A stretch of 64,000 bases of DNA from Gracilimonas tropica DSM 19535 (GTDB taxonomy: Bacteria > Bacteroidota > Rhodothermia > Balneolales > Balneolaceae), in contig NZ_AQXG01000007.1 of NCBI RefSeq assembly GCF_000375425.1, positions 107,121-171,120 of the forward strand. Direction: 5' to 3'. A program made the position numbers and the translations under genes. Position 1 is the stretch's first letter. Each line of letters opens with the position of its first letter. This document shows positions 1-8,783 of the stretch, in pieces. Below the pieces are notes generated by a model that was not told where the DNA came from, did not search any database, and was given only the letters and a program-made list of their open reading frames with translations.

Positions 1-528
1 AACCAAATAGCTAATATGGATACTTCTTTTACTTATGTAACTCTGACCGACCTTACATTCTCTCCCTCAGGAGATAAAACCATGGATATTCTCTCTTCAT
101 CTTCTAAAGATGATAGAATTTTAGGACTATCCAGCCACCCTTCATTTTTAGTATCTGATGACCACCGGTCATTTTGGATCTCACAAATCTACCTGGAAAT
201 GGGTTTTCTCATTGGTGGTATCTTCATAATCATTTTAATAGTGATATGGATCATTTCTGCTAATTTTGAAAGCTATAAGAAGCTTTTCAATAAGGAAATA
301 TATCATAGGGTCATGACACTTTTCTTTGTAGTATTTGCTGGGTTTTTGATTAATGCTTTGCTCTATGCCAGGAGAATTAATTTCCTGAATACCGAGTTTA
401 ATCTGGACTTATCGTTAACCGATGGAGTATCTATGACCATGCTGTTCATCCTATTCCTTCTTCTGTTTCTCATTATCTTCGTGAGAAAAGGAATTCCTCT
501 ACAAAACGAACAAGATCTTACGGTGTAA
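1..528 (+). CDS. DUF2975-like membrane protein, 5' end probably outside the window
   Basis: A small integral membrane protein of unknown activity. From the first ATG at 16 there are 170 codons with three clear membrane segments at about residues 62-81, 100-117 and 137-156. No stop lies between base 1 and the ATG, and members of the DUF2975 family usually have four segments with one near the N-terminus, so the true start may lie upstream and this copy may be cut by the window edge. The stop is followed after two bases by an HTH regulator gene. DUF2975 proteins are commonly paired with such a YozG-like regulator, and that pairing is the main reason for the family call. I infer a membrane partner of that regulator. 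Confidence 0.6.
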   Translation, partial: NQIANMDTSFTYVTLTDLTFSPSGDKTMDILSSSSKDDRILGLSSHPSFLVSDDHRSFWISQIYLEMGFLIGGIFIIILIVIWIISANFESYKKLFNKEIYHRVMTLFFVVFAGFLINALLYARRINFLNTEFNLDLSLTDGVSMTMLFILFLLLFLIIFVRKGIPLQNEQDLTV

Positions 529-530
529 CC

Positions 531-737
531 ATGGCCATAATCGTAAACCTGGATGTAATGCTGGCTAAACGAAAGATGAGCCTCACTGAACTTTCGGAGG
601 AGGTTGGTATTACCATGTCGAATCTTTCTATCCTAAAAACCGGCAAAGCCAAAGCCATTCGTTTTTCTACTTTGGAAGCCATTTGCGAAGCGCTCGATTG
701 TCAGCCCGGGGATATTCTGGAGTATTCAGAGGAGTAA
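531..737 (+). CDS. Small XRE/YozG-like HTH transcriptional regulator
   Basis: A 68-residue cytoplasmic DNA-binding protein consisting of almost nothing but a Cro/CI-type helix-turn-helix. The helix pair spans about residues 17-38 (SLTELSEEVGITMSNLSILK), and the end reads CQPGDILEY, the usual C-terminus of YozG-like regulators. It starts two bases after the stop of the membrane protein gene, so the two are certainly cotranscribed. A stand-alone HTH of this size normally represses its own operon; that is family knowledge, and I could not identify its operator because the promoter lies left of the window. A similar membrane protein/HTH pair occurs at 61094-61773. Confidence 0.85.
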   Translation: MAIIVNLDVMLAKRKMSLTELSEEVGITMSNLSILKTGKAKAIRFSTLEAICEALDCQPGDILEYSEE

Positions 738-740
738 TTT

Positions 741-861
741 CTCTGCGAAACTCAGCGCTTCATCTGCGAGCCTCTGCGTGAGCCCCTTTGTAGCTATGCC
801 CCAAATTCAACCCTTCTTTTCTCGCGGATTTTCGCAGAGTTTGGCGCAGAGTTTTTAAGTC
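741..861. repeat. Intergenic CTCTGCG repeat element
   Basis: The 195-bp gap before radC carries several copies of CTCTGCG on the left and the reverse complement CGCAGAG on the right (CTCTGCGAAAC near 741; TTTTCGCAGAGTTTGGCGCAGAG, split over two CGCAGAG units, near 840-861), so the segment can fold back on itself. Bases 749-778 also match 35608-35637 with few differences (AACTCAGCG, T-rich spacer, CATCTG, then CCTCTGCG). It is a dispersed non-coding element; no gene is seen in the gap. Confidence 0.6.
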
Positions 862-932
862 ACTCAAAAAAATTCTGTAAGGAATCCCTTTTTCATCGCT
901 CTAACTAAGAAAGAAAACAAACCTTAGATCAT

Positions 933-1649
933 ATGAGCCATGAAGAATCCTTTTCTATAAAAGATTTCCACAAACGAACCGTCAAAGAGATGCTTCCTGA
1001 TGAGCAGCCTCGCGAAAAACTTATGAATTATGGTGCCGACTCGCTCTCCGATTCTGAGTTACTCGCTATCCTCATAAGAACCGGAACCAAAAAATTGAAT
1101 GTAATAGATACCGCCAAAGCCCTGCTCGATCAGTTTGGCGGATTGCACAATTTGGTCCGCAAAGATTGGCAGTCGCTAAAAGTGATTCCCGGCATCGCCA
1201 AGGTAAAAGCCATTACCCTGGAAGCTGCTTTTGAACTTGCAAGACGATTACAAGTGGCCGCCTTGGGAGAAGAAATTCAGATCACCAGTCCGGAAGATGT
1301 GAACGCATATTTTGCTCCCAAACTCCGTCATCTTACCAAAGAAACCTTCCTGGTCGGTTTTTTGGATAATGCTAAGAAACTGACCGGCTTCTCCAAGATC
1401 AGTAATGGAGGAAAAACAGCCACCATCGTAGATACGGCTGAAGTGATGCGCCAGGCCGTGCTCAATGAAGCCAATTCCATCATCCTTATTCACAATCACC
1501 CATCCGGACATAACAAGGCTTCCACAGCCGATATTCAACTCACCAAACGCATCGCTGAGTGTGGCAAATTATTCGGCATTCCGGTAGATGATCATGTCAT
1601 TATTGCCGGATATAATTTTGTGAGCTTGAGAAGCGACGGGTTGTTTTAG
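933..1649 (+). CDS. radC: RadC family JAB-domain protein (UPF0758)
   Basis: A 238-residue protein of normal length for the family. The N-terminal half (about 20-105) is the helical UPF0758 region with a helix-hairpin-helix-like stretch around VIPGIAK at 84-90. The C-terminal half is a JAB/MPN metalloprotease-like domain with the zinc-site motif HNHPSG at 187-192 and a matching Asp at 200. RadC was once assigned to recombinational repair, but that link is not secure and the biochemical role remains open. It stands alone, with repeat elements on both sides. The ATG at 933 is supported by the conserved SIKDFHKRTVKEMLPDEQPRE start. Confidence 0.9.
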   Translation: MSHEESFSIKDFHKRTVKEMLPDEQPREKLMNYGADSLSDSELLAILIRTGTKKLNVIDTAKALLDQFGGLHNLVRKDWQSLKVIPGIAKVKAITLEAAFELARRLQVAALGEEIQITSPEDVNAYFAPKLRHLTKETFLVGFLDNAKKLTGFSKISNGGKTATIVDTAEVMRQAVLNEANSIILIHNHPSGHNKASTADIQLTKRIAECGKLFGIPVDDHVIIAGYNFVSLRSDGLF

Positions 1650-1659
1650 CTATCAGCTT

Positions 1660-1695
1660 CAGCTTTCAGTTTATCTTGAGTATAACTGAAAGCTG
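1660..1695. repeat. Hairpin downstream of radC
   Basis: CAGCTTTCAGTT (1660-1671) is followed after 12 bases by its exact complement AACTGAAAGCTG (1684-1695). There is no T-run, so an intrinsic terminator is not secure. The flanking text AGCTATCAGCT and GACTGCT recurs beside the heptanucleotide array near 63757-63870, so it probably belongs to a dispersed repeat family. Confidence 0.55.
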
Positions 1696-1776
1696 GTAAC
1701 TGACTGCTTAAAGCTTCCTCACAGGTGGATATTGAACTTCTTTTCTAACTTAGTCATTACTTGATAGATGTTTCCC

Positions 1777-1968
1777 TTACTCTGTTTGCCTACGATCCCG
1801 CAGTTTCTTCAGGGCATATCCCCCTCCCGCTGCCGCCAACAGTCCCAGCCCGCCATCAATTGGCGCCTGACTTGGTGTAGCCGGCAGCCCCGGAGGCTGC
1901 GCCATCAGGATCGTTGTTAATAGTATGGTAAATGCTATAACAAGTGTAATTGTGATCAGTGTTTTCAT
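1777..1968 (-). CDS. Small membrane-anchored protein with PIDGG motif
   Basis: A 63-residue peptide: a signal/membrane segment at about 5-23, a Pro-rich stretch (PPGLPATPSQ), then APIDGGLGLLAAAGGGYALKKL and a basic tail RDRRQ. The PIDGG plus glycine/alanine-rich hydrophobic helix plus basic end is a recurring architecture of tiny proteins in Bacteroidota; their function is unknown to me. It lies downstream of the 742-residue T9SS cargo gene on the same strand with a 24-bp gap, so it is probably cotranscribed. The basic tail suggests a C-terminus on the cytoplasmic side. Confidence is in its being a real gene, not in any function. Confidence 0.65.
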   Translation of the reverse strand: MKTLITITLVIAFTILLTTILMAQPPGLPATPSQAPIDGGLGLLAAAGGGYALKKLRDRRQTE

Positions 1969-1992
1969 AGTCGGATAGAACTTAAGTGAGAA

Positions 1993-4221
1993 TTACTTGA
2001 TGAGGGTCATTTGACGGGTCAGGACCTGTCCGGCAGACTGCAGGCGGTAGTAGTAGATCCCACTTGCCATGCCAGAGGCATCCCAGCTAGCACGGTAGGT
2101 GCCGGCCGATTTGGTCCCGCTGACCAGGGTTTCCACCTGCTGGCCCATCACGTTGTAGATCGCCAGTTCCACTTCCCCGGTTTTCCCTACACTGTACTGA
2201 ATACTGGTGGTCGGGTTAAACGGATTCGGGTAGTTCTGCTCCAGGGCGAAACCTTCCGGTGTATCAGCCGGCTCGGTGGAAGTGGTGGTGTTAGCTATGA
2301 CCGTTATCGTGAATCTCGGAGTTTCATTTCCCTTGGCCATCCGTTCGACTTGTGGAGGCTGTGGATTCAGGATCGTCATAGAAGGCCCAGCTTTTGACTT
2401 TCCGCTATTTATAATCTCAAAGGAATAGCTCTCGGAATTTTTCATATCAACCGATACACCTGTTTCTAAATCAGTCAGTGTCATTCCCCATGCTTCAGGA
2501 ATGTTCGTTAAAGCAGGCCAGCTCAGGGTTACTTCACCACCCATCTCAATCCATGTTCCATGCTCGGTATCGGTAGTATAGCCTTGTACAGAAACCGGAA
2601 TAGCCAATTCTCCTTCAAAAGAAACCGGCAGATTGTTGATGTCCAGTTTTGTGCCACCGGTAACACTGGCCACGCTTAAATACGGGCGAAAATCAAGTGG
2701 GGATAATTTTAATCCGTCAAAATCATCTTTCGCTATTTCGCCGTTTTCAGTGAAAGAAAGAAAAGCCTCACTCATCATGTTGTTCATGACTCCGCGTAGT
2801 TTAATGCTTACCTGCTGCTCAGATGCCTTATAAAAAGTAGCTCCAGTAGTTTGGTCTGCTTCTTCAATGGTGAGCGCTTCAGACGTTGCAGATGCTGAAT
2901 TTTGCACCCAGAACCCCTGGAATGGAGCAATCAGTCCATCGGTAAGTGAGCCTGTAGAACCATTCCACACGCGATAGCTTCCGGCCGATCCGCTTGCCGC
3001 TACATCGTCTTCGGAATCGGTAGGTGTTCCATAGCTGTGATCGTACACATAGACCGTTCCGGTGAGTTCGGTTTTCGAAAGTTCATCCCAATCAATGGTA
3101 GAGGCATAGGGATTTCCTACCAATGTCCATGCATCAGCTCCCGAAGTAAGTGTAGGGCTTACTGAACCTGTATTCTCTGTACCGGATAACGACAAGGTTT
3201 TAGGAAAACCTTCTGCATTGCCATCATAATCATCATCACTGTAAATGTAGGTAATGAAACCTACTCCTGGGCTCATTGTAGCCGTAAGGTCATTAACAGT
3301 AGCAAAAGAAGACCCGTTGTAGGTTTTAACATTGGCATCTCCATTGGTAACATCCGCACCGGTTGTGATGCCTTGCGTCCAAATAGTGTTTAGGAAATTA
3401 CTATATGAGGTATTAGAAGTTGGAGAAGCAAACATTCTCCAGCCATCAGAACCATTTACATTTAATTCATAATAATCAGGTGTAATTCTAAAGTTATTAA
3501 AGTATGGTTCATAATTACCATTATTAGCATCGGTACCTGTTCTCTCATGATATAAGCTAAATCCCTGTGGTGCAGAATTAATTGTTGTTGTAATTGAATT
3601 TGACTCACCATCATGACTTGCAGAAACAGTTAAATTGTCTGTATCTCCACCATTCCATGTGAATGTTAATGTGGTTGCTTTATTAAAAATATCTGATAGA
3701 AGTTGACCAGCAGAAGATTCAAGAGAGTTTGTACCGCTGTGTTCTACATTAAAAAGAAAACTGCTCCAACTATCATCAGACCATAAATTTATACCTCTTT
3801 TACCTCCGTTCCATGAAAATGAAAATTCAAAAGTAAAAGATTCACCAGGGATTAAACTTCTAGAAGCACCTGATTCATCAGCAAAGTTTCTTTTAGCAAC
3901 TGCATATACAGTACTTCCGTCATTTGAATTTGCATAAATCCCAAAAATCTTACTTGTACCATTTGCAATTGACTGTCTCCCATTCTGTGTTGGATTAGCT
4001 CCAATGTAATAACCAGCAAATTTATTATTACCATCATTGTTATTATCATTGAGATTCCAAGCAGTGAATCCTGAGCCTTCATTATCTCCATTATTCCATG
4101 TTGAATAATTTCCAGCTGAATCATATCTGGCAACTTGATTAGTCACTTGCCCCAAAACTGTAGCTGTCCCCAACAGCAAGACGCAAAGCGTGCCTGTTAA
4201 TAATCGTATCATTTGTTTCAT
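1993..4221 (-). CDS. Secreted protein with T9SS C-terminal sorting domain
   Basis: The ATG at 4221 gives 742 residues with a signal peptide ending near ATVLGQ and a good AGGAA ribosome site; an in-frame start 63 bases upstream would add a basic tail before the signal peptide and is unlikely. The first ~240 residues (after the signal) look like a beta-sandwich rich in Asn, Asp, Gly and aromatic residues, perhaps a lectin-like or cargo-binding domain; the middle has beta-rich modules with VGNPYASTIDWDE. The last ~80 residues are the T9SS type A sorting domain (QNYPNPFNP, then YNVMGQQVETL and a SGIYYYRL end). Export to the cell surface is inferred. The N-terminal coding part is visibly more AT-rich than the rest. 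A LacI-type palindrome lies 69 bp upstream. Confidence 0.85.
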   Translation of the reverse strand: MKQMIRLLTGTLCVLLLGTATVLGQVTNQVARYDSAGNYSTWNNGDNEGSGFTAWNLNDNNNDGNNKFAGYYIGANPTQNGRQSIANGTSKIFGIYANSNDGSTVYAVAKRNFADESGASRSLIPGESFTFEFSFSWNGGKRGINLWSDDSWSSFLFNVEHSGTNSLESSAGQLLSDIFNKATTLTFTWNGGDTDNLTVSASHDGESNSITTTINSAPQGFSLYHERTGTDANNGNYEPYFNNFRITPDYYELNVNGSDGWRMFASPTSNTSYSNFLNTIWTQGITTGADVTNGDANVKTYNGSSFATVNDLTATMSPGVGFITYIYSDDDYDGNAEGFPKTLSLSGTENTGSVSPTLTSGADAWTLVGNPYASTIDWDELSKTELTGTVYVYDHSYGTPTDSEDDVAASGSAGSYRVWNGSTGSLTDGLIAPFQGFWVQNSASATSEALTIEEADQTTGATFYKASEQQVSIKLRGVMNNMMSEAFLSFTENGEIAKDDFDGLKLSPLDFRPYLSVASVTGGTKLDINNLPVSFEGELAIPVSVQGYTTDTEHGTWIEMGGEVTLSWPALTNIPEAWGMTLTDLETGVSVDMKNSESYSFEIINSGKSKAGPSMTILNPQPPQVERMAKGNETPRFTITVIANTTTSTEPADTPEGFALEQNYPNPFNPTTSIQYSVGKTGEVELAIYNVMGQQVETLVSGTKSAGTYRASWDASGMASGIYYYRLQSAGQVLTRQMTLIK

Positions 4222-4289
4222 TATTATTTCCTTCCTAATTGTTTTTTTAATTCTTGCTAATAGCTGCCCACAACTGTATCCCAAAAATA

Positions 4290-4303
4290 TGTAAGCGCTT
4301 TCA
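4290..4303. promoter_or_regulatory. LacI/CcpA-type operator (cre-like), TGTAAGCGCTTTCA
   Basis: A 14-bp near-palindrome with the central CG and spacing of LacI-family operators; it fits the published cre consensus TGNAANCGNTNNCA at every fixed position. It sits 69 bp upstream of the start codon of the 742-residue secreted protein. A perfect version of the same site lies upstream of the alpha-amylase gene at 13761-13774, which argues for shared control by one sugar-responsive regulator. No LacI-family gene is in the window. Confidence 0.6.
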
Positions 4304-4398
4304 TTTTAGTAAAATCAATTCGCATTTTCAACCCGTAAATTTCACGCTAACGAATTCTAATGCGTAAAAATATCTTTAAAGGGCCTTATCCTTCCTCC

Positions 4399-7300
4399 CT
4401 ACTTGATAAGCGTCATTTTTTTAACTTCCAGGAAAGGCCCCGCCTCCATTCTTATCATATAAATTCCACTTGCCAGGTTGCCTGCATCAAATACAACCCG
4501 ATACCTGCCGGCTGTTTTACGTTCATTCACTAACGTTTGAATAAGCCTTCCCGAAATATCATAGACTCGAATCCCTACATCGCCGGCCGTTTTTAGATCA
4601 TATTGAATATTAGTAACCGGATTAAAAGGGTTTGGATAGTTTTGATGTAAAGCGAATTCATCCGGCAAGACATCTCTTTCAACTGATGTAAGCGTTACTG
4701 TTTTAAAATCATGCATGGCAGACCAGCTTCCGGCGCCGGCCCGGTTCACCGCGCGAACCCGCCAATAGTATGTAGATCCATCCTTCAATCCGGAAATCTC
4801 AGCTACAACCTGTTCAATTCCGGAAGAGTCTACTGTCAGGGAATCAAAATCATCGCGGGTAGAAACCTGAAGATCGTAGTTTTGCGCATATACAACTTCA
4901 TTCCATCCGAAGCGAACCGGGAAATCCGTTTCTGATCCTTTTTCGGGGTTCACCAACTCCGGCACTTCCGGAATAGGAACAATAGTGGAGAAATAGTGAA
5001 CTTCGGTCCATGGTCCGCTTCCGGCATCATTGATTGCCCTTACTTGCCAATAATATTCCGTGTCAAAGTCCAAACCGGAAAGTGTTAGTGTAGTATCGGA
5101 AATATTACTACTGTCGATAGCTATACTGAAATTCCGCTGCTCAGAGAGTCTTACCTGATAGTGATTAACCCCTTCCCCGGGATTCCATGAAAGACGAACA
5201 GGAAGCTCAACATCTGCTGAACTGTCGGCCGGGAGATTGACCTTAACAATGCCAGGCACCTGAGACTGGGTAGTAAAAGAGCGAACAGATGACCATGCTG
5301 TAGACCCTTTTGCGTCATGTGCTCGAACCCGCCAAAAGTAACCCGTTTCTTTCTTTAACTCCGACAGGTCTAATGTAGTAGTTTTGACATTGGATGTATC
5401 TATTTCCACTATATCAAAATTTTGAAAAGCTGACACCTGAACCTGATAATAGTCTGCACCACGGACCGCGCTCCAGCTTAGCTCAAGTACAGTACCCATA
5501 CCGTCTTCTTCATCATTGGGAGCAGTAAGCAAAGGCCCGGGAAAACCGCCCACTCCTGTTTCAATAGATCTTGAGTGTGTCCATGCGGAGTTTCCTGCTC
5601 CATTTGCCGCCCTAACACGCCAATAATATTTGGCTCCGGAATCCAACGCTTCCAATAACAATTCGGCAGAAGTAACGGAAGTATCCGCCTTAAATGTAAA
5701 GTCCGGATTTTCGGAATACTGAAAATCGTAATGTGAAGCCAATGAAGAGATACTCCAGGTAAAGTGAACCGGGATCCCGGCATCGCTTGTTGAATCAGCC
5801 GGAGTTAAAAGGGTAACCGTTTCAGGAAGAAGTGGTAATGTTTTAAATTCTCCCGGTAAAGACCATTGTCCCGCTGTGCCTTCACTGTTGAATGCCCGAA
5901 CCCGCCAATAATAAGAAGTGCCATTTTCTAATCCTGAAAGGAGATAGTCCGTATTTTCATATCCGGTCGTATCCAGAATAAAGCCGGAATCAAAAGCCAT
6001 GCTTTTGGAAACCTGTATCTCGTAGCTTACGGCATTGGCCGGAGCCTCCCAAACCAAGTTGGGCTCAAGGCTAACATTTACAGCACCGCTGTCAGGGCTC
6101 ACCAATTGAGGGAGAGCCGGAGGGTTCGCCTTCACTGTAAAGGAAAACGGCTCTGACCATTCACTTTCAATGTCATTTACCTGAACCTTAACTCTCCAGT
6201 GATACGTGCTATCAAAACTGAGTCCTTCAGGTATAAAAGAAGTATCACTCAATGCTGTAGCTTCTGAAGCTATTTGTGTGAATATTTCATTCGATGCTAT
6301 TTGTACAGCATAGTGTTGAGCCTTCTCAATATTACTCCACCTCAAAATGGGATTCACAGGGGTTGATGTGGATTGATCATCCGGAGAGGCCAATACCGGT
6401 ACCGGAGCAGAGGTTGTAAATTTCAGAGTATCTGACCAAAAACCGGTTCCTGCTTTGTTAGATGACCGAACCCGCCAATAATAACTTTTTGCATTCTCCA
6501 GTTCATCAAACTGAAGTAAGGAGTATGTGTTTTGACTTAGATCCGGTTTATCGAGCACTAAATGTGCTGTTGAATCAAAGTTCTCTGTTGAGGATGAAAT
6601 CTGCAGCTGATACGCGGCTGCAGACGCCTGTTGCTCCCATTCAAACGTTGGCATGATAGAAATCCCTGTAGATTCATTCTCAGGCGATAACAAAGTCACT
6701 TTTGACGGTGGATCACCAACGGTTACAAAAGAATACACATCCGACCATGGACTACTTCCGGTAGTATTTACTGCACGTACCCTCCAAAAATATTCTGTTT
6801 CTTTGCTTAGCGAGTTTCCCTCATCAACAGAATATGTGTTTGTACTAAGACTACTTTCTTCAATCACTGCCTGCATTCCATCTGCAAATGACTGATCGGT
6901 GGATATTACAAGTTCATAACCGGTGGCATTAATCCTTTCATCCCATTCAAAATCAGGAGTAAGCGAGGCTCCAACTGCACCATCAACCGGTAATAATAGG
7001 TTTACTTTTTCAGGTGCAGGAGGAAGAGTAGTAAAAGACCGAACTGAAGACCATCCGCTGGATGTCGTATCGTAATCGGAACGAACTCGCCAATAATAGG
7101 TAGTTTCGTAGTCCAGAATTCCGGAAGCAATATCATAGTTATTCGCCGCTGCCGGCAGTGCTGCCTCATTTACGATCTTTGTTTCAAAAGCTGAACTTTC
7201 TGAGACCTGCAAGCTGAAACCCTGAACGGAGGCATCAGCCGCAATCCAGCTGAGCGCAGGAGTAAGTTCAACACCTGATATGCCATCTTCAGGAGATGAC

Positions 7301-8766
7301 AATGCAGGAATATCCTTGATCACAAGCCCTCCCAATGTTTGATTGGTATCAGCCCAAAAGCCGCCTATAGTACCGTACACATAATTTTGGGTCTTATACT
7401 TATACCGATAAGCATAATAATATGTCCCGGGCTCAAGGCCAGAACCCAGAGTTCCAGCATATTCATCATTATCTCCGGCTGTGGTTGAAGAAGCATTATA
7501 TTCAGCAGTCTTCCAACTTGACTCCATCCAGTTGGATGGATTTTCATTTATTGTACTAATACCGATCCAGGCCGATATATCCGTGCTTTGCGCTTCATCT
7601 TCCGTAATACCGGGCACATAAAGCTGACCATAAATGGTAAGGTCATTGCCTTCATCCATCATATGCGATTCCGGAAACTGAACATTGCCAAATGTAATCT
7701 CCGATTCTGTTCTGAAATTAAATGTGCTTGACCAGGTATTAGCCGTATCGGGTTTGAACCGCCAGAAATACCTTGTATAAATATCTAATGGTGTGCTTAG
7801 CGTATATGAGGTATCGGCTAAATCGGTTTCATTAACAATTGGACTTGAAAAATCATTGTTATTGTCTAATTGCAGATCATAACCGGAAAGGTTGTCTACC
7901 GGATACCAACTTATGCGAGGTGCTCGTTGCACATTATTAGCGCCGTTAAGGGGAAAGACATCAGCCTCATAATGATAAATGTAATTGCTCCCATTGTTGT
8001 TTTCAAAGCGTAGAGTAGCAAGATCCACTTTACCATCCCATTCGGATTGATCTATGGTTGTAGAGAGCACATAAAATTCAACGGCTGCATTTTTTGGTTG
8101 TCCGGGAATTTGTGCTGTTCCGGTTGTACCTGAACTGAAATCAGTGATCTCAATCGAATAACTGGTTGTAAAGTTATCCGTTGAGTAGCGAAGGTAGATT
8201 TTTTCTTCCGGCGATTTAGGTTGATCTAATTCCACTGAAATGGTAACGGGATCATATTCAGGCACCTCAGTTGTAGGCACTCCGCTTACAGAAATGAAAT
8301 CCACCGGCGATGCGCTTGTTTTTAATACTGCAGCCTCAGAATCAGCATATCCATTATCTGTAATAATAACGGTGTAATAGTATCCATTTTGCAAGGATAT
8401 AGAGTTATCGGTTCCTCCCTGATATATCATACTATTGAACCCATCAACATTTACTGGAGACGCATTGGCCCATTTGTTATTGAATTCATTGCCATCAGGT
8501 CCACTGGTAAATAGCCAGGCATAGGTTCCAGCTGAAGTATCTGCTCCCGATGCGTCAACGTTAATGGTCGTAATGTACTGACCGCCGGCAAAATCTCTTT
8601 TGACCATTCTGAAATTACCCATCTCGTCCGGATCGTTAGTGTTTTCCCAGGCATTCCATTCACCCGGCAGATTAACTCCCTCCGGTTCGTATACCTGCTG
8701 TCCAAATATCAATGTTGGAATCATTAAGATCCCAAGCAAAATCAGTAGTATTTTATTGTGTTTCAT
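4399..8766 (-). CDS. Giant secreted protein with about ten fibronectin-III-like modules and T9SS sorting domain
   Basis: 1455 residues with signal peptide (about 1-23). The N-terminal ~130 residues resemble a starch/glycogen-binding E-set domain (LPGEWNAWEN, a FNDW-like core), followed by a second beta domain. Then come ten modules of ~90 residues with the pattern P-x-x-G, a W strand, Y-x-L-Q-V-S and TYYWRVRAxN...WS...F-T, one separated from the others by an unrelated beta domain (about 355-485). The end is a T9SS sorting domain (HQNYPNPFNP ... IYMIRMEAGP). It begins 17 bp after the stop of the amylase gene and shares its module type, so the two are almost certainly one operon and partly paralogous. 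I infer a surface protein helping to bind alpha-glucan; no catalytic domain is recognisable. Confidence 0.85.
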   Translation of the reverse strand: MKHNKILLILLGILMIPTLIFGQQVYEPEGVNLPGEWNAWENTNDPDEMGNFRMVKRDFAGGQYITTINVDASGADTSAGTYAWLFTSGPDGNEFNNKWANASPVNVDGFNSMIYQGGTDNSISLQNGYYYTVIITDNGYADSEAAVLKTSASPVDFISVSGVPTTEVPEYDPVTISVELDQPKSPEEKIYLRYSTDNFTTSYSIEITDFSSGTTGTAQIPGQPKNAAVEFYVLSTTIDQSEWDGKVDLATLRFENNNGSNYIYHYEADVFPLNGANNVQRAPRISWYPVDNLSGYDLQLDNNNDFSSPIVNETDLADTSYTLSTPLDIYTRYFWRFKPDTANTWSSTFNFRTESEITFGNVQFPESHMMDEGNDLTIYGQLYVPGITEDEAQSTDISAWIGISTINENPSNWMESSWKTAEYNASSTTAGDNDEYAGTLGSGLEPGTYYYAYRYKYKTQNYVYGTIGGFWADTNQTLGGLVIKDIPALSSPEDGISGVELTPALSWIAADASVQGFSLQVSESSAFETKIVNEAALPAAANNYDIASGILDYETTYYWRVRSDYDTTSSGWSSVRSFTTLPPAPEKVNLLLPVDGAVGASLTPDFEWDERINATGYELVISTDQSFADGMQAVIEESSLSTNTYSVDEGNSLSKETEYFWRVRAVNTTGSSPWSDVYSFVTVGDPPSKVTLLSPENESTGISIMPTFEWEQQASAAAYQLQISSSTENFDSTAHLVLDKPDLSQNTYSLLQFDELENAKSYYWRVRSSNKAGTGFWSDTLKFTTSAPVPVLASPDDQSTSTPVNPILRWSNIEKAQHYAVQIASNEIFTQIASEATALSDTSFIPEGLSFDSTYHWRVKVQVNDIESEWSEPFSFTVKANPPALPQLVSPDSGAVNVSLEPNLVWEAPANAVSYEIQVSKSMAFDSGFILDTTGYENTDYLLSGLENGTSYYWRVRAFNSEGTAGQWSLPGEFKTLPLLPETVTLLTPADSTSDAGIPVHFTWSISSLASHYDFQYSENPDFTFKADTSVTSAELLLEALDSGAKYYWRVRAANGAGNSAWTHSRSIETGVGGFPGPLLTAPNDEEDGMGTVLELSWSAVRGADYYQVQVSAFQNFDIVEIDTSNVKTTTLDLSELKKETGYFWRVRAHDAKGSTAWSSVRSFTTQSQVPGIVKVNLPADSSADVELPVRLSWNPGEGVNHYQVRLSEQRNFSIAIDSSNISDTTLTLSGLDFDTEYYWQVRAINDAGSGPWTEVHYFSTIVPIPEVPELVNPEKGSETDFPVRFGWNEVVYAQNYDLQVSTRDDFDSLTVDSSGIEQVVAEISGLKDGSTYYWRVRAVNRAGAGSWSAMHDFKTVTLTSVERDVLPDEFALHQNYPNPFNPVTNIQYDLKTAGDVGIRVYDISGRLIQTLVNERKTAGRYRVVFDAGNLASGIYMIRMEAGPFLEVKKMTLIK

Positions 8767-8783
8767 TTTTTATCAGTTCCAAA

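Noticed and set aside
1248-1538. A 96-codon frame antisense to radC
   Set aside because: Full overlap with the conserved JAB domain of radC and no start signal.
4687-4698. TGTAAGCGTTAC, similar to the LacI-type sites
   Set aside because: It lies inside the coding part for the sorting domain of the ten-module protein and is only partly palindromic.
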